Assembly: GCA_017792345.1 (NCBI GenBank)
Contig: CP051228.1
Location: 3,068,148-3,132,147 of the forward strand
Source: Mesoflavibacter sp.
GTDB lineage: Bacteria > Pseudomonadota > Alphaproteobacteria > UBA8366 > Aestuariispiraceae
Direction of reading: 5' to 3'
DNA length: 64,000 nt
The translations under genes were made by a program, and so were the position numbers. This document shows positions 63,602 to 64,000 of the stretch, in pieces. Under the pieces are notes generated by a model. That model saw nothing but the letters and a program-made list of their open reading frames with translations. It made no database searches and was not told the origin of the DNA. The stretch's first letter is position 1; every line of letters begins with the position of its first letter.

Positions 63602-63623
63602 AATATGATAATAATCTCATATT
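63602..63623. promoter_or_regulatory. Candidate LysR operator (inverted repeat)
   Basis: AATATGA and TCATATT form a perfect 7-bp inverted repeat with an 8-base spacer in the 109-bp gap between the VOC gene and lysR. LysR regulators typically bind dyads of this size (T-N11-A), between divergent genes. The region is unusually AT-rich for this genome. Confidence 0.6.
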
Positions 63624-63656
63624 GAAATTTATCGTTGAGTTAAGGTTGACGCTAGT

Positions 63657-64000
63657 ATGATCGATCCAATCGGTGTGATACCGGTCTTTGTGGCTGTTGT
63701 GGAACAGGGCGGGTTCGCGCCCGCGGCCCGGCTTCTCGGGGTATCCAAATCGGCGGTCAGCAAGCGCATTTCCCACGCCGAGGAGCGCATGGGGGTTCGC
63801 CTGCTGCATCGGACCACGCGCAAACTAAGCCTGACGGAAGCCGGGGAACGATATTTCGCTTATGCGGTCGAGGCGCTGGCGGCGGCCAAACTGGCGGAGG
63901 ATTCCGTATCCGAAATGCAGACGACGCCGCAGGGACGCCTGCGCCTGAACGTGCCCATGTCTTTCGGACGACTGCACATCGCGCCGCTGATACCGCAGTT
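63657..64000 (+). CDS. LysR-family transcriptional regulator, 3'-partial
   Basis: The first 114 residues of a LysR regulator are visible. The winged helix-turn-helix covers about residues 1-60 (FVAVVEQGGFAPAARLLGVSKSAVSKRI ... LLHRTTRKLSLTEAG), then the start of the ligand-binding domain (GRLRLNVPMSFGRLHIAP). The gene continues beyond 64000. Divergent position and the palindrome at 63602-63623 suggest control of the VOC-SnoaL pair and itself. Confidence 0.92.
   Translation, partial: MIDPIGVIPVFVAVVEQGGFAPAARLLGVSKSAVSKRISHAEERMGVRLLHRTTRKLSLTEAGERYFAYAVEALAAAKLAEDSVSEMQTTPQGRLRLNVPMSFGRLHIAPLIPQ

Noticed and set aside
1-64000. tRNA, rRNA, CRISPR, insertion sequence or prophage
   Set aside because: All gaps between genes are under about 320 bp. 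None shows a tRNA cloverleaf, regularly spaced short repeats with unique spacers, or transposase or integrase sequence.

Overview
The window (64 kb, about 63-65% G+C by eye) comes from the chromosome of an alphaproteobacterium, probably a Rhodospirillales-like and plausibly marine or aquatic lineage. The lineage call rests on a clear MipZ division-plane ATPase, a 4TM/12TM fused TRAP permease with TAXI-type binding proteins, a BKACE-family enzyme and strong GC-rich codon choice. No plasmid, phage, insertion sequence, CRISPR array, rRNA or tRNA was recognised.

Region 1 (1-31673) is a type 1 secreted giant-adhesin locus. One reading frame enters from beyond the left edge and runs 27.5 kb to its stop, so at least 9,173 residues (about 0.9 MDa by residue count) of a repeat adhesin are visible. 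It is built of T1SS_143/DUF5801-like and VCBS/cadherin-like repeats, with three families of near-identical tandem units. Its last third carries DUF4114, LamG/ConA-like and other probable ligand-binding modules, RTX nonapeptide blocks, an EF-hand and the C-terminal secretion region. An intrinsic terminator follows, then a LapB-like ABC exporter with a degenerate C39 domain and a HlyD/LapC-like adaptor. No outer-membrane TolC partner or LapD/LapG-type release system is in the window.

Region 2 (31717-37551) holds an AMI1-like amidase, apt on the minus strand, and an MCE/Mla-type lipid-transport operon: STAS-MlaE permease, MlaF ATPase, a single-MCE protein with a long helical tail, and a PqiC-like lipoprotein.

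Region 3 (37578-46539, all plus strand) is the most interesting metabolic locus. A class III aminotransferase and a divergent BKACE (beta-keto acid cleavage enzyme) are tightly followed by three TAXI binding proteins, one fused TRAP permease and a universal stress protein. I infer an uptake and breakdown system for an unknown amino- or keto-acid: transaminate to a beta-keto acid, then cleave with acetyl-CoA.

Region 4 (46550-56956, minus strand) carries a secreted P460-like protein with Asp-Pro-Leu repeats, a DUF423 membrane protein, a Glu/Gln-rich hypothetical, a peptide ABC importer without ATPase genes (SBP, DppB, DppC) directly downstream of pyrE, a SLAC1/TehA-like channel, a membrane J-domain protein, a VWA-like protein and an unrecognised protein, leading up to mipZ (57011-57916).

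Region 5 (58231-64000) has a small lipoprotein, a DUF3750 protein, and an overlapping plus-strand run of djlA, an EamA transporter, an AmpD-like amidase and an HCCA-isomerase-like DsbA-fold protein. A SnoaL/VOC pair then diverges from a LysR regulator truncated by the window end, with a perfect 7-bp inverted repeat between them as a likely operator.
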